From positions 1-64,000 of the forward strand of contig JAVBPB010000064.1 of the NCBI GenBank assembly GCA_031549965.1: a DNA stretch of 64,000 nt. Reading direction: 5' to 3'. Shown here in pieces: positions 34,233-43,698 of the stretch (position 1 is its first letter; every line of letters begins with the position of its first letter). Source of the DNA: JAVBPB01 sp031549965. GTDB lineage: Bacteria; Bacillota; Clostridia; Lachnospirales; Lachnospiraceae. The notes under the pieces are model-generated. The model saw only the letters and a list, made by a program, of their open reading frames with translations, did no database searches and was not told the DNA's origin. The position numbers were made by a program, and so were the translations under genes.

Positions 34233-34779
34233 ATTTTAGCTGACTAATTGCATCTTTAAACTTGGCCAATTTTGCAGCACCATATTTTTCTTCTAAACTT
34301 AATTCAGACTTGTTTTGTTTATATGTCATTAATTTTGAACTAGAACTTACTCCTTCTGGTTCAATCAGTTCATTTATATCTAATGGCTTTTTACTTACCA
34401 AAGATGGCTCATTTGATTTAACTGTATCTTGAACTAGTTTTTGTGTAAACTTAATAACTATTTCATTTTTTAGATATCTTCCTTTTACGGATTTTACCTT
34501 TTTGGTTAAAACCAACCTATAATCTTCATTAGGTTTATATTCGCCAATTGGTTTAACTATAAGGAAGTCAGTCTCTTTGTCGTATGCATATGAAACATCA
34601 AGTCTTCTATTTCTAGAATCAATAACATACATGTTTTTGCTATTAATTGTATTTGGATCAAGAGGTTCGTTAAACTTAATGGACCATTCCATTTGCTTAT
34701 CAAGTGTTCTAGCATTGTTTTTAACTTTAGTTAAAATTTGATCGTTATTACTTTCAACGTTTAATTGTATCCTATCCAT
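34231..34779 (-). CDS. Protein with SbsA/Big_5-type Ig-like domain
   Basis: A 182-residue protein with one Ig-like domain of the SbsA/Big_5 type: EWSIKFNEPLDPNTINSKNMYVIDSRNRRLDVSYAYDK then LIVKPIGEYKPNEDYRLVLTKKVKSVKGRYLKNEIVIKF (about residues 25-110). The remaining 70 residues are polar and unstructured. No signal peptide is seen from the start chosen (ATG with GAGGCG upstream), nor from an upstream in-frame ATG, so surface localisation is doubtful. Monocistronic, convergent with gpsA. Function unknown; such domains usually bind proteins or cell wall. Confidence 0.7.
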   Translation of the reverse strand: MDRIQLNVESNNDQILTKVKNNARTLDKQMEWSIKFNEPLDPNTINSKNMYVIDSRNRRLDVSYAYDKETDFLIVKPIGEYKPNEDYRLVLTKKVKSVKGRYLKNEIVIKFTQKLVQDTVKSNEPSLVSKKPLDINELIEPEGVSSSSKLMTYKQNKSELSLEEKYGAAKLAKFKDAISQLK

Positions 34780-34967
34780 ATATTCGCCTCGTTTCTTAAA
34801 ATTCTTTTTTATTATTGATACTATTTTACCATATAAATTCAATTATGTTAAGTGGTATTTTTTAAATTAAGTTTTATTTTTGGAGGAATTGAAAAACTTA
34901 AAACATATGTTTGAAAAAGGAAAGTGATTATGTTATAATGTTTAAGAATGTGTGAAGGAGGCATAAT

Positions 34968-35219
34968 ATGTATGTTAATATATGCAGACAGTGTAATAAA
35001 ATATATCAGGCAAGGGTTAAATCTTTTGTTTGTAAGGAATGCTTAGAAGAAGATGAAAAACATTTTGGTTCTATAGAAGAATATTTGAAAAAGTTTCCTA
35101 ATAGTAATGCACTTCAAATCTCAGAAGCACTTAATATTACGGCATATGAGGTTTTGAACTATATGAAAGAAGGAAGATTAAATATATCAAGAGGCACATT
35201 TAGCAGGCTTCCTGATTAA
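34968..35219 (+). CDS. YvyF/TIGR03826-like zinc-ribbon protein
   Basis: An 83-residue protein resembling the flagellar-operon protein YvyF. A zinc ribbon CRQCNKIYQARVKSFVCKEC (two CxxC pairs) is followed by a two-helix HTH-like part ALQISEALNITAYEVLNYMKEGRL. In Bacillus yvyF lies by flgM. Here it is alone, 15 bp before a signal peptidase, with no flagellar genes in the window. GAAGGAGGC precedes the ATG. The flagellar link is therefore family knowledge only. Confidence 0.75.
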   Translation: MYVNICRQCNKIYQARVKSFVCKECLEEDEKHFGSIEEYLKKFPNSNALQISEALNITAYEVLNYMKEGRLNISRGTFSRLPD

Positions 35220-35234
35220 AGGAAGGAGATTTGT

Positions 35235-35840
35235 ATGAATTCGGATGAAGAAATTGAAAAGGTTCAGGCTGAAAAAGAGACAGATACCAAAGAAAGTAAG
35301 GTTAAATATATGTTTAAGGAAATACTTATATATGCTTTGTGTATTGTAATTGCCTTTGGAGCAGGTAAGTTATTTAATGCTTTTGTTTTTCAAAGAACAA
35401 TTGTTGATGGACAGTCTATGGAGTCAACTTTGCATAATAAGGATGTTTTAATTGTTAATAAGCTGATTTTTAATTTGTCTAAGCCTGAAAGATTTGACAT
35501 TATTGTTTTTATGCCTTTTCCTGATGAGGAGGATACTCTTTATGTTAAAAGAGTTATTGGACTTCCGGGAGATACGATTCAGATAGTTGATGCAGATATT
35601 TATATTAATGATGAGATTTTAGAGGAAAACTATGGAAGAGAAGAAATAAGAAAAGCTGGTATAGCTAAAGAACCTATTGTTTTAGGTGATGATGAATACT
35701 TTGTAATGGGTGATAATAGGAATGAAAGCTATGACAGCAGAGCACAAGAGATTGGACCAATTAAAGAAGATTCAATTATTGGAAAGGCTTGGTTAAGAAT
35801 ATATCCATTTTCTTCTATGGGAGTGGTAAATCATAAATAA
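35235..35840 (+). CDS. lepB: Signal peptidase I (third paralogue)
   Basis: A 201-residue type I signal peptidase. Acidic N-terminus, transmembrane helix (about 30-50), catalytic Ser in GQSMES, Lys in YVKRVIGLPGD and the GDNRNESYDSRA box. GGAAGGAG precedes the ATG. Closest in this window to the 24414 copy (shared ILEENYGRE/K and AGIAKEPIVLG region). Co-transcribed with the YvyF-like gene. Confidence 0.96.
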   Translation: MNSDEEIEKVQAEKETDTKESKVKYMFKEILIYALCIVIAFGAGKLFNAFVFQRTIVDGQSMESTLHNKDVLIVNKLIFNLSKPERFDIIVFMPFPDEEDTLYVKRVIGLPGDTIQIVDADIYINDEILEENYGREEIRKAGIAKEPIVLGDDEYFVMGDNRNESYDSRAQEIGPIKEDSIIGKAWLRIYPFSSMGVVNHK

Positions 35841-35892
35841 GTATATTAAATTTATTTAAAGTGTTACTTTTGCTAAATGTAAGGAGAATTTT

Positions 35893-36498
35893 ATGATTTC
35901 GTATGTAAAAGGTGAGTTGACTGAGATTAATTTAGAGTACATTGTTGTAGAGAACAATAATATTGGGTATGAGATTAAGGTTGCATTATCTTTGATAAAT
36001 CAATTGCCAGAAATAGGAAGTGATATTAAAATATTTACTTTTTTATATGTTAGAGAAGATGTTTTGGCTTTGTATGGATTTTTATCAAAGGATGATTTGA
36101 AGGTATTTAAGTTGCTTTTGGGGGTTAATGGAATAGGCCCTAAAGGTGCCCTTGGTATTTTATCTACAATAACCCCAAATGATTTAAGGTATGCAGTTTT
36201 GTCAGATGATATAAAAACAATTGCAAAATCCCCGGGTATTGGTAATAAAACTGCCCAAAAGCTTATTATTGAATTAAAAGATAAATTAAAATTAGATGAT
36301 ATAATTGTGAAAACCGAGATTAAAGGTGAGGATACTAGCGGTGTGGCTAATGAAAAGAATGAGGCTATTCAGGCATTAGTGGCACTTGGTTATTCAAGCA
36401 CAGAGGCTGTTAAAGCCGTTAATCAGGTGGAGATTACCAAGGATATGAGTGTAGAAGATATTCTAAAACATAGTCTTAAGAAAATATCAATATTTTAG
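35893..36498 (+). CDS. ruvA: Holliday junction DNA helicase subunit RuvA
   Basis: A 201-residue RuvA: OB-fold domain I (MISYVKGELTEINLEYIVVENN), HhH domain II with GVNGIGPKGALGIL and KSPGIGNKTAQKLIIELKDK, and the C-terminal domain III (EAIQALVALGYSSTEAVKAV) that regulates RuvB. It recognises four-way junctions. AAGGAG precedes the ATG. ruvB follows after 8 bp. Confidence 0.98.
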   Translation: MISYVKGELTEINLEYIVVENNNIGYEIKVALSLINQLPEIGSDIKIFTFLYVREDVLALYGFLSKDDLKVFKLLLGVNGIGPKGALGILSTITPNDLRYAVLSDDIKTIAKSPGIGNKTAQKLIIELKDKLKLDDIIVKTEIKGEDTSGVANEKNEAIQALVALGYSSTEAVKAVNQVEITKDMSVEDILKHSLKKISIF

Positions 36499-36506
36499 GT
36501 GGTTTT

Positions 36507-37487
36507 ATGAATAAAAGAATTATAACAACAGAATTAATTGAAGAAGATAATAAAATAGAGAATAACCTTAGACCTAAGTTACTAAAGGATTATGTTGGGC
36601 AGTCAAAAGCAAAAGAAAACCTTAAAATATATATTGAGGCTGCAAAACAAAGAAATGAGCAATTAGATCATGTACTGTTTTATGGACCACCAGGGTTAGG
36701 CAAGACAACGTTAGCTGGCATTATTGCTAATGAAATGGATGTTAATATTAAAATAACCTCAGGTCCTGCAATTGAAAAACCGGGTGAAATGGCGGCTATC
36801 TTAAATAATTTACAAGATGGAGATCTTTTGTTTGTAGATGAAATTCATAGATTAAACAGGCAGGTTGAAGAAGTTTTGTATCCTGCCATGGAGGATTTCG
36901 TTATTGACATTGTTATTGGCAAAGGAGCTTCCGCACGTTCAATAAGACTAGATCTTCCTAAATTTACATTGGTCGGAGCAACTACAAGAGTAGGTATGTT
37001 AACAGCACCTTTAAGAGACCGATTTGGAGTAGTACACAGGCTTGAATTTTATACTGTGGAGGAACTTGAGGATATTATTATCCGTTCTGCCAAGGTACTT
37101 TCGGTTGACATTGAAAAAAATGGTGCTACAGAATTGGCAAGGCGTTCAAGGGGAACACCAAGACTTGCCAACAGATTATTAAAAAGGGTAAGAGATTTTG
37201 CTCAGGTAAAATATAATGGCATAATTACTCATGAAGTAGCTAATTTTGCCCTTGATTTACTTGAAGTTGATAAATTAGGACTAGATAATACGGATAGAGT
37301 AATTCTTAATACCATGATTGAAAAATTTGGTGGAGGCCCTGTTGGACTTGATACTTTGGCTGCTGCTATAGGAGAAGATTCAGGAACTATTGAAGATGTA
37401 TATGAACCATTTTTGATACAAAATGGCTTAATCAATCGTACTCCAAGAGGGAGAGTAGTAACAGAGCTTTGCTATAAGCATTTATAG
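36507..37487 (+). CDS. ruvB: Holliday junction DNA helicase motor RuvB
   Basis: A 326-residue AAA+ motor. LRPKLLKDYVGQSKAKENL, Walker A GPPGLGKTT, Walker B LFVDEIHRL, sensor VGATTRVGMLTAPLRDRFG, and the C-terminal winged helix with EPFLIQNGLINRTPRGRV. It drives branch migration with RuvA. Complete. Confidence 0.98.
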   Translation: MNKRIITTELIEEDNKIENNLRPKLLKDYVGQSKAKENLKIYIEAAKQRNEQLDHVLFYGPPGLGKTTLAGIIANEMDVNIKITSGPAIEKPGEMAAILNNLQDGDLLFVDEIHRLNRQVEEVLYPAMEDFVIDIVIGKGASARSIRLDLPKFTLVGATTRVGMLTAPLRDRFGVVHRLEFYTVEELEDIIIRSAKVLSVDIEKNGATELARRSRGTPRLANRLLKRVRDFAQVKYNGIITHEVANFALDLLEVDKLGLDNTDRVILNTMIEKFGGGPVGLDTLAAAIGEDSGTIEDVYEPFLIQNGLINRTPRGRVVTELCYKHL

Positions 37488-37565
37488 ATTTAATCATAAT
37501 AAAATATTTGTCAAAATATGACTATATTTTACATTCTTTCTATTGTTAAACAATATAAAAAAATC

Positions 37566-37593
37566 TTGTTTTTATGAAAATATAGTATATAAT
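37566..37593 (+). promoter_or_regulatory. Promoter of zapA
   Basis: TTGTTT (37566-37571), 16 bp, TATAAT (37588-37593). Confidence 0.55.
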
Positions 37594-37636
37594 GTATTTA
37601 TGGAAGTTAAAAATTTACACTTAAGGAGATGATGTG

Positions 37637-38053
37637 ATGGCAGGCAAGAATGATGCACAGGTAATTATAAATGGTAAAGTATATACGCTTTGTGGTTATG
37701 AAAGTCCAGAGTATCTTCAAAAAGTAGCATCTTACATAGATAGTAAGCAATCAGAATTTAAATTGACTGAAGGATATAAAAAGCTTGATTTGGACATGAG
37801 AAATTTACTATTAAACTTAAATATTGCTGATGATTATTACAAAGCCAAAAAGCAGGTTGAAGAATTAGAAGAAATCCTTTCCATACAAGATAAAGAAATG
37901 TATGATTTAAAACATGATATTATAGCTTCTAAGTCAAAATTAGAAACAGCAGAACGTGAAATCGAAGCATTAAAAAAAGAAGCTGGAGATTTTCAAAAAA
38001 ATATTACTAGACTGGAAACTGAGTTGGAAGATAGTAAAAAAAATAGGAAGTGA
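37637..38053 (+). CDS. zapA: Cell division protein ZapA
   Basis: A 138-residue FtsZ-associated protein. N-terminal ZapA domain (QVIINGKVYTLCGYESPEYLQKVASYID and LDMRNLLLNLNIADDYYKA) followed by a long coiled coil (about 75-138, heptads rich in K/E/L). It bundles FtsZ filaments. The ATG has AAGGAGATG upstream. The following 450 bp holds the repeat element, so it is monocistronic. Confidence 0.9.
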   Translation: MAGKNDAQVIINGKVYTLCGYESPEYLQKVASYIDSKQSEFKLTEGYKKLDLDMRNLLLNLNIADDYYKAKKQVEELEEILSIQDKEMYDLKHDIIASKSKLETAEREIEALKKEAGDFQKNITRLETELEDSKKNRK

Positions 38054-38091
38054 TTTACAGTTTTGGGATTTCGCTTTAGTATGGAGTATGG

Positions 38092-38485
38092 CGGACGGAC
38101 GCTTTGCCTTTTTAGCCTCTCTCGGAATACTGAATTAATTCATGACAAAAAAAGTAAATTGCTGTATATAAATTTTCAATACCCAGCTTTGCTACTAAAA
38201 TTATATCTCCATGGGAGGTTACTCAAAAAGTCCTCTCAATACGTAAATTAATTTTTCAGATGAATGCAGTTGTATAATTATTTAATTGTGCAGACCGTCC
38301 GATGAGGCGTTTATATTTATTACAAGACTTGCAAAGGCTTGAAATAAATATGCCGAGGGAGGGTAAGGCAAACAATTAAATAATTATACAACTGTATTCA
38401 TCTGAAAAAATTGAAAGACTAAATTAAGGACTTTTTCAGTGACCTACCATGGAGTAGAAAGACTAAATGCAAAGCGTCTGTTCGC
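38092..38485. repeat. Inverted-repeat element, copy 2 (most complete)
   Basis: Inner arms 38255-38289 and 38372-38406 are complementary at 34 of 35 positions. Outer arms continue imperfectly: CTCCATGGGAGGTT (38207) with the complement near 38440-38454, and GGACGCTTTGC (38097) with GCAAAGCGTCTG (38470-38481). The asymmetric core is 38290-38371, in the opposite sense to copy 1. About 90 bp between the two left outer blocks has no counterpart on the right. No reading frame in it is convincing. Confidence 0.85.
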
Positions 38486-38512
38486 AATAACACCTAAAGC
38501 AGAGGAGAATAT

Positions 38513-40933
38513 ATGCAAAAAGTAGAAATCTTAGCACCAGCAGGATCTTATGAAAGCCTTAAAGCAGCAATAACAGCGTCAGCAGACGCGGTTTATATTG
38601 GAGGAGCAAAGTTTGGTGCTAGAGCATATGCAGATAATTTAACAATTGATCAATTGAAAGAAGCTATTGACTATACACATTTATATAATAAAAAGATATA
38701 TTTAACTGTTAATACATTGCTTAAAAATAATGAGATAGAAAATCAGTTATTTGATTATTTGGATGGACTTTATACATGGGGAATAGATGGTTTAATTGTT
38801 CAGGATTTAGGGGTATTAAATTGGATAGGTAAGAATTTTAGTGATGTACCAATTCATGCCAGTACTCAAATGACTATTACAAGTGAATTTTCGGCGAATA
38901 TGCTTAAGAAATATAATGTAAGTAGAATTGTTCCGGCACGTGAGTTAAATCTGTCAGAGATAAAAAACATAAAGGAAAATACAGGACTTGAAATTGAAAC
39001 TTTTGTACACGGTGCTTTATGTTATTGCTACTCAGGTCAGTGTTTGTTGAGCAGTTTAATAGGAGGAAGAAGTGGGAATAGAGGTAGATGTGCCCAGCCT
39101 TGTCGAATGCCTTATAATTTAGTTGGCGATAATAATGTTTTGAATTTAAAAGAAGATAAATATCTTTTAAGTCCAAAAGATCTTTGTACATTAGAGATTA
39201 TTCCAAAGCTTATAGAAGCTTCTATTGATTCATTTAAGATTGAAGGCAGAATGAAAAAGCCGGAATATGTATATTTAGTAGTTTCTGTGTATCGTAAATA
39301 TGTTGATTTATATTATAAATTAGGAAGCGATGGTTATAACAGGTATTTGCTAAATAATGCTAAAGAAGTTAAAGAGGATTTAGATGCACTGTCAGATATA
39401 TATAATCGTGGAGGATTTACAAAGGGATATTATCTGATGAAAAATGGCAGAGAGATGATGTCATTAAAAAAACCTAATCATCAGGGAATTCTAGTTGGAG
39501 AAGTTGAAAGTGTTAATAAAAATAAAGTAAGTATAAAACTTACTAACAAGGTCAACAGTCAGGATGTCTTAGAAGTTTTTACACAGGATGATAAAATTTT
39601 TGAGTTTACTTTAAAAGATAATTTGACCATCAATCAAAGAATAATTAGAACAATAAATGGAAACTATCATTTAAAAAAAGGACAATTAGTATATAGAACT
39701 AGAAATGAACAGTTGTTACAAAATGTAAGAGCTAAATTAAAGGAAGAGTTGAAGATTTTTGTTAACGGTGAAGTTATTTTATCTGAAAATAATAAAGCAA
39801 TATTAAAAATCTGGAATAGTGAAAATAATATAACTTATTATGGGGAAATGATAACAAAAGCCATTAACCAGCCTTTAACAGAGGAAAATGTTAAGTCTAA
39901 GATATTAAAAACCGGAAATACTAATTTTTTATTTGATGATTTAAGAGTAAGTATTGAAGGTAATGTTTTTATGCCTAGTATAGCATTAAATGAGCTTAGA
40001 AGAAATGCATTGGAATTATTTTGTGATAGTTTGTTATTAAAGCATAGAAGAAAACAGGCAGTTAAGGTTAATAATTTAATTGATTTTGAAGAAATTAATA
40101 ATAAGTTAAATATTTCGGTGTATATTGAAAAAGAAGAATATTTTGATATTGTTTTACAATATGACGAAGTTACAAGGGTATATATAGATATTGATGCAAT
40201 TTGTTTAGAGAATATTAATGCTTATTGTAAAAGGGTACATGAGAAAAATAAAAAGATATATTTAGTACTTCCATATATAATAAGAACAAAAAAATATAAA
40301 GAGTATTTTAATAATAGAGAAGTTTTTCAATATAGCAATATTGATGGTTTTATGATCAGAAATTTAGAAGGCTTTAGTTTAATTAGAGATATTTATGGGG
40401 ATGATACATATTCCCAAAAGCCGGTTATTTTATTGGATTATAACGTTTATACAATGAATAAAGAGTCATTTAATTTTTGGAATAAATTAGACGCAAATTA
40501 TTTTACTTCTCCAATAGAATTAAACTATAAGGAATTAAAAGGTTTAAATTTAACAAAGAGTGAAATTATTGTATATGGGCATATTCCTGTAATGATATCA
40601 GCACAATGTCTGTTGAAAACTGTTAATAAATGCAAGGTAAATTATAAGAATTTGTATCTTACAGATAGATATAATAAAAAATTTTATGTTAAAAATTTAT
40701 GTAATCATTGTTTAAATATTATTTATAATGGACAGCCGGTTGTTTTATTAAATAATTTAAAAGAAGTAATGGACTTAAATCCATCAGGGATTAGGCTAAA
40801 TTTTACAATTGAAGATAAAGAGAGTATATCTGAAATAATTAAAACTTATATTGATGTTTTTTTGTATGGAAACGAAACTAATTATTCTTTTAAAGAGTTT
40901 ACAAGAGGACATTTTAATAGAGGAATTGAGTAG
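38513..40933 (+). CDS. U32 family peptidase-like protein with DUF3656
   Basis: An 806-residue protein of the long U32 family (YrrO/RlhA type). The N-terminal TIM-barrel-like U32 domain (1-300) carries ILAPAGSYESLKAAI, GADAVYIGG-like ADAVYIGGAKFGARAYA and HASTQMTITSEFSANMLKKY. A Cys cluster (about 170-195: CYCYSGQC and RGRCAQPCRMPY) is of the Fe-S type. The motif SFKIEGRMKKPEYVYLVVSVYRKYVD follows, then DUF3656 (about 385-500) and a second U32-like half. E. coli relatives hydroxylate tRNA or 23S rRNA, so peptidase activity is doubtful. AGAGGAG precedes the ATG. It is 8 bp before the ftsW-like gene. Confidence 0.9.
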   Translation: MQKVEILAPAGSYESLKAAITASADAVYIGGAKFGARAYADNLTIDQLKEAIDYTHLYNKKIYLTVNTLLKNNEIENQLFDYLDGLYTWGIDGLIVQDLGVLNWIGKNFSDVPIHASTQMTITSEFSANMLKKYNVSRIVPARELNLSEIKNIKENTGLEIETFVHGALCYCYSGQCLLSSLIGGRSGNRGRCAQPCRMPYNLVGDNNVLNLKEDKYLLSPKDLCTLEIIPKLIEASIDSFKIEGRMKKPEYVYLVVSVYRKYVDLYYKLGSDGYNRYLLNNAKEVKEDLDALSDIYNRGGFTKGYYLMKNGREMMSLKKPNHQGILVGEVESVNKNKVSIKLTNKVNSQDVLEVFTQDDKIFEFTLKDNLTINQRIIRTINGNYHLKKGQLVYRTRNEQLLQNVRAKLKEELKIFVNGEVILSENNKAILKIWNSENNITYYGEMITKAINQPLTEENVKSKILKTGNTNFLFDDLRVSIEGNVFMPSIALNELRRNALELFCDSLLLKHRRKQAVKVNNLIDFEEINNKLNISVYIEKEEYFDIVLQYDEVTRVYIDIDAICLENINAYCKRVHEKNKKIYLVLPYIIRTKKYKEYFNNREVFQYSNIDGFMIRNLEGFSLIRDIYGDDTYSQKPVILLDYNVYTMNKESFNFWNKLDANYFTSPIELNYKELKGLNLTKSEIIVYGHIPVMISAQCLLKTVNKCKVNYKNLYLTDRYNKKFYVKNLCNHCLNIIYNGQPVVLLNNLKEVMDLNPSGIRLNFTIEDKESISEIIKTYIDVFLYGNETNYSFKEFTRGHFNRGIE

Positions 40934-40941
40934 GTGATATA

Positions 40942-42258
40942 ATGGAAAATTTAGTAGTAGGTTTATCAAGATATATAATAATTATTCTTATGGCTATTTA
41001 TACTTTATATTGTTTTACGGCTTTTAGGAATAATAATATTGACAGAAAAAAAAGATTATTTAACCAACAAAGAATAATAATGTTTGTGATACATTTCATA
41101 TGTAATTTACTATTATTTATAAATACAAGAAGTATAAAAATAATTTTTTTGTATGGGGCTGAATTAGTTTTTTTCATATTAACATTATTTTTGTTTAGTA
41201 TTGTATATAAAAGATTATCAAAATTGATTTTAAATAATATGTGTATGTTAATAATGATTGGTTTTGTTATGCTTACAAGGCTGTCTTATGATAAAGCAAT
41301 AAGGCAATTTGTTATTACTGTAGTTTCAGTGGGAATTTGCCTTGTTATTCCTTTTATTATTGACAGGCTAAGAATATTGGAGAGACTTGGATATATTTAT
41401 GCTTTAGTTGGAATTGGTTTGTTAATATCAGTATTGATTTTTGGAATAAAAAACTATGGTGCTACAAACTGGCTGTCTATTTTCGGAATTGCAATTCAGC
41501 CGTCAGAATTTGTTAAAATAATATTTGTATTTGCCATAGCTTCCCTGTTTTCAAAAAGAACTGATTTTATTCATGTTATTAAGGTAACCATTCTTGCAGC
41601 ACTCCATGTGCTTATATTAGTTTTTGAAAAAGATCTAGGAGGAGCTTTAATATTATTTGTTGTTTATCTAATGATGCTTTATGTGGTAACTAAGCAACCG
41701 CTGTATTTTGCAGGAGGGGCTGTGGCAGGAATTATAGCTTCAGTAATTGCATACAGGTTATTTGCCCACGTAAGAGTCAGAGTAGCTGCATGGAATGATC
41801 CTTTTAGTATTATTGATAATGAAGGATATCAAATAACTCAATCCCTTTTTGCCATTGGAACTGGGGGATGGTTTGGTATGGGTCTTTCAAAGGGAATGCC
41901 TGAAAGTATACCTGTTGTGGATAAGGACTTTATATTTTCTGCAATTTCAGAAGAATTTGGAGCAGTTTTTGCTATATGTTTAATGTTTATTTATTTAAGT
42001 TGTTTTATAATGTTTGTTAATATAGCTATGAAATTAAATAAAGTATTTTATAAATATTTAGCCCTTGGTCTATCTGTTACATATGGATTTCAAGTTTTTT
42101 TAATGATTGGGGGAGTAACAAAATTTATTCCTTCAACAGGGGTAACCCTTCCCTTAATTAGCTACGGAGGCAGTTCTATACTGAGTACATTAATAATATT
42201 TAGCATTATACAAGGATTATATGTACTTAATAAGAATGAGGATGTGATTTCAAATTGA
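40942..42258 (+). CDS. FtsW/RodA/SpoVE family lipid II polymerase
   Basis: A 438-residue SEDS glycosyltransferase with about ten transmembrane helices. Family marks: GATNWLSIFGIAIQPSEFVKI, FEKDLGGALILF (catalytic Asp in EKDLG), AWNDPFSIIDNEGYQITQSLFAIGTGGWFGMGL, DFIFSAISEEFG and ISYGGSSILSTL. It polymerises glycan strands with a class B PBP, which is encoded next with a 4-bp overlap. Whether it is the RodA, FtsW or SpoVE member cannot be decided from sequence alone. Confidence 0.92.
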   Translation: MENLVVGLSRYIIIILMAIYTLYCFTAFRNNNIDRKKRLFNQQRIIMFVIHFICNLLLFINTRSIKIIFLYGAELVFFILTLFLFSIVYKRLSKLILNNMCMLIMIGFVMLTRLSYDKAIRQFVITVVSVGICLVIPFIIDRLRILERLGYIYALVGIGLLISVLIFGIKNYGATNWLSIFGIAIQPSEFVKIIFVFAIASLFSKRTDFIHVIKVTILAALHVLILVFEKDLGGALILFVVYLMMLYVVTKQPLYFAGGAVAGIIASVIAYRLFAHVRVRVAAWNDPFSIIDNEGYQITQSLFAIGTGGWFGMGLSKGMPESIPVVDKDFIFSAISEEFGAVFAICLMFIYLSCFIMFVNIAMKLNKVFYKYLALGLSVTYGFQVFLMIGGVTKFIPSTGVTLPLISYGGSSILSTLIIFSIIQGLYVLNKNEDVISN

Positions 42259-43682
42259 GTAAAAAAGAAAATTCTAATGAAGTTAACAATAATAGAGAAA
42301 TAACCATTATTACATATGTATTTGTAGGACTATTTGTTTTATTAGTTTGTAATTTTGCGTATTTTAATGCTTTTCAAAGTAAGAATATAATTAATAATTC
42401 ATATAATAAAAGACAGGATTTATTTTCTAAAAATGTTATCAGAGGAAAAATATTAGCATCCAATGGAGAAGTTTTAGCAGAGACAATTGTTAATGACGAT
42501 AAAACCGAAACAAGAAATTATCCTTTTAATAACAAATTTGCCCACGTAGTAGGACTTTCAACTAAAGGTAAATCAGGTATAGAATCATATGCTAATTTTA
42601 GTTTATTAACTTCAAATGCTAATATTTTTGAACGTTTATATAAAGAGCTAAAGGGAGAAAAAAATATTGGGGATAATGTTGTAACCACACTTGACTTATC
42701 ACTTCAAAAAATTGCTTATGATGCACTTGGAAGAAACAGAGGAGCAGTTGTGGTAATGGAGCCGGAAACTGGTAAGATATTAGCCATGGTTTCTAAACCT
42801 GATTATAATCCTAACGATATTGATAAAATATGGGATGACTTAGTCGAAGATAAAAAAGAACAGTCTTCATTGTTAAATAGAGCAACTCAAGGTCTTTACC
42901 CTCCAGGTTCTACTTTTAAAATATTAACAGCTCTTGAGTTTATACGAGAAAATCCGGATTTTCAAAATTATACTTATCTTTGTAAAGGTAAGGATATATT
43001 TAATGATGTAGTAATTAACTGCTATAATAATAAGAATCATGGAGAAGAAGATTTAATAAAATCATTTGCTAAATCCTGTAATGATTCTTTTGCCAACATA
43101 GGAATTAATTTAAATATATCTTCATTAAATAATTTATGTAAAAGCTTTTTGTTTAACTCAGATTTACCTTTACAGATACCATATAAAAGAAGTAGCTTTG
43201 TTTTGGATGAATCTAGTAGTATATCAGAAATACCCCAAACTGTAATAGGACAGGGAAAAACTCAAATATCCCCAATGCATAATGCATTAATTGTTTCTGC
43301 AATTGCTAATGGTGGAAAACTTATGAATCCTTATCTGATTGATCAGATAGAAAATTATAATGGTGATGTAGTTAAGAAATATCTTCCGATATCAGGTGGA
43401 AACTTATTATCTGCCACAGAATCAGGTATACTTACTAAACTTATGGAAGAAGTAGTGCTTAGTGGGACAGCCACATCATTAAAAAATAAAAAATACGAAG
43501 TAGCAGGTAAGACAGGTTCTGCTGAATATGAAACAGGCAAGGCTGCTCATGCATGGTTTGTGGGTTTTGCTCCGGTTGAAAATCCAAAAATTGTAATAAG
43601 TGTAATTGTAGAAAATGTCGGAACAGGCAGTGAATATGCAGTTCCTATAGCTAAAAAGATATTTGAGCAATATTTTAAGTAA
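42255..43682 (+). CDS. Class B penicillin-binding protein (PbpA-like)
   Basis: A 475-residue transpeptidase with one N-terminal transmembrane helix (about 17-37). The catalytic motifs are STFK (in YPPGSTFKIL), SCN (SFAKSCNDSF) and KTGSAE. The N-terminal dimerisation domain is short, as in Clostridia/Actinobacteria PbpA paired with FtsW. The start is a TTG overlapping the ftsW-like stop (TTGA), so the pair is translationally coupled and probably forms the SEDS-bPBP complex. Confidence 0.92.
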   Translation: MSKKENSNEVNNNREITIITYVFVGLFVLLVCNFAYFNAFQSKNIINNSYNKRQDLFSKNVIRGKILASNGEVLAETIVNDDKTETRNYPFNNKFAHVVGLSTKGKSGIESYANFSLLTSNANIFERLYKELKGEKNIGDNVVTTLDLSLQKIAYDALGRNRGAVVVMEPETGKILAMVSKPDYNPNDIDKIWDDLVEDKKEQSSLLNRATQGLYPPGSTFKILTALEFIRENPDFQNYTYLCKGKDIFNDVVINCYNNKNHGEEDLIKSFAKSCNDSFANIGINLNISSLNNLCKSFLFNSDLPLQIPYKRSSFVLDESSSISEIPQTVIGQGKTQISPMHNALIVSAIANGGKLMNPYLIDQIENYNGDVVKKYLPISGGNLLSATESGILTKLMEEVVLSGTATSLKNKKYEVAGKTGSAEYETGKAAHAWFVGFAPVENPKIVISVIVENVGTGSEYAVPIAKKIFEQYFK

Positions 43683-43698
43683 AAATTTTAAATTTTTA

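Noticed and set aside
38063..38251. Plus-strand 62-codon frame after zapA.
   Set aside because: It lies within the inverted-repeat element, lacks a ribosome site and has no recognisable product.
38290..38371. CCGATGAGGCG in the repeat core resembles part of a hammerhead ribozyme core.
   Set aside because: The required CUGAUGA is not matched, copy 1 reads CCGACGAAGCG at the same place, and no GAAA box follows in the right position.
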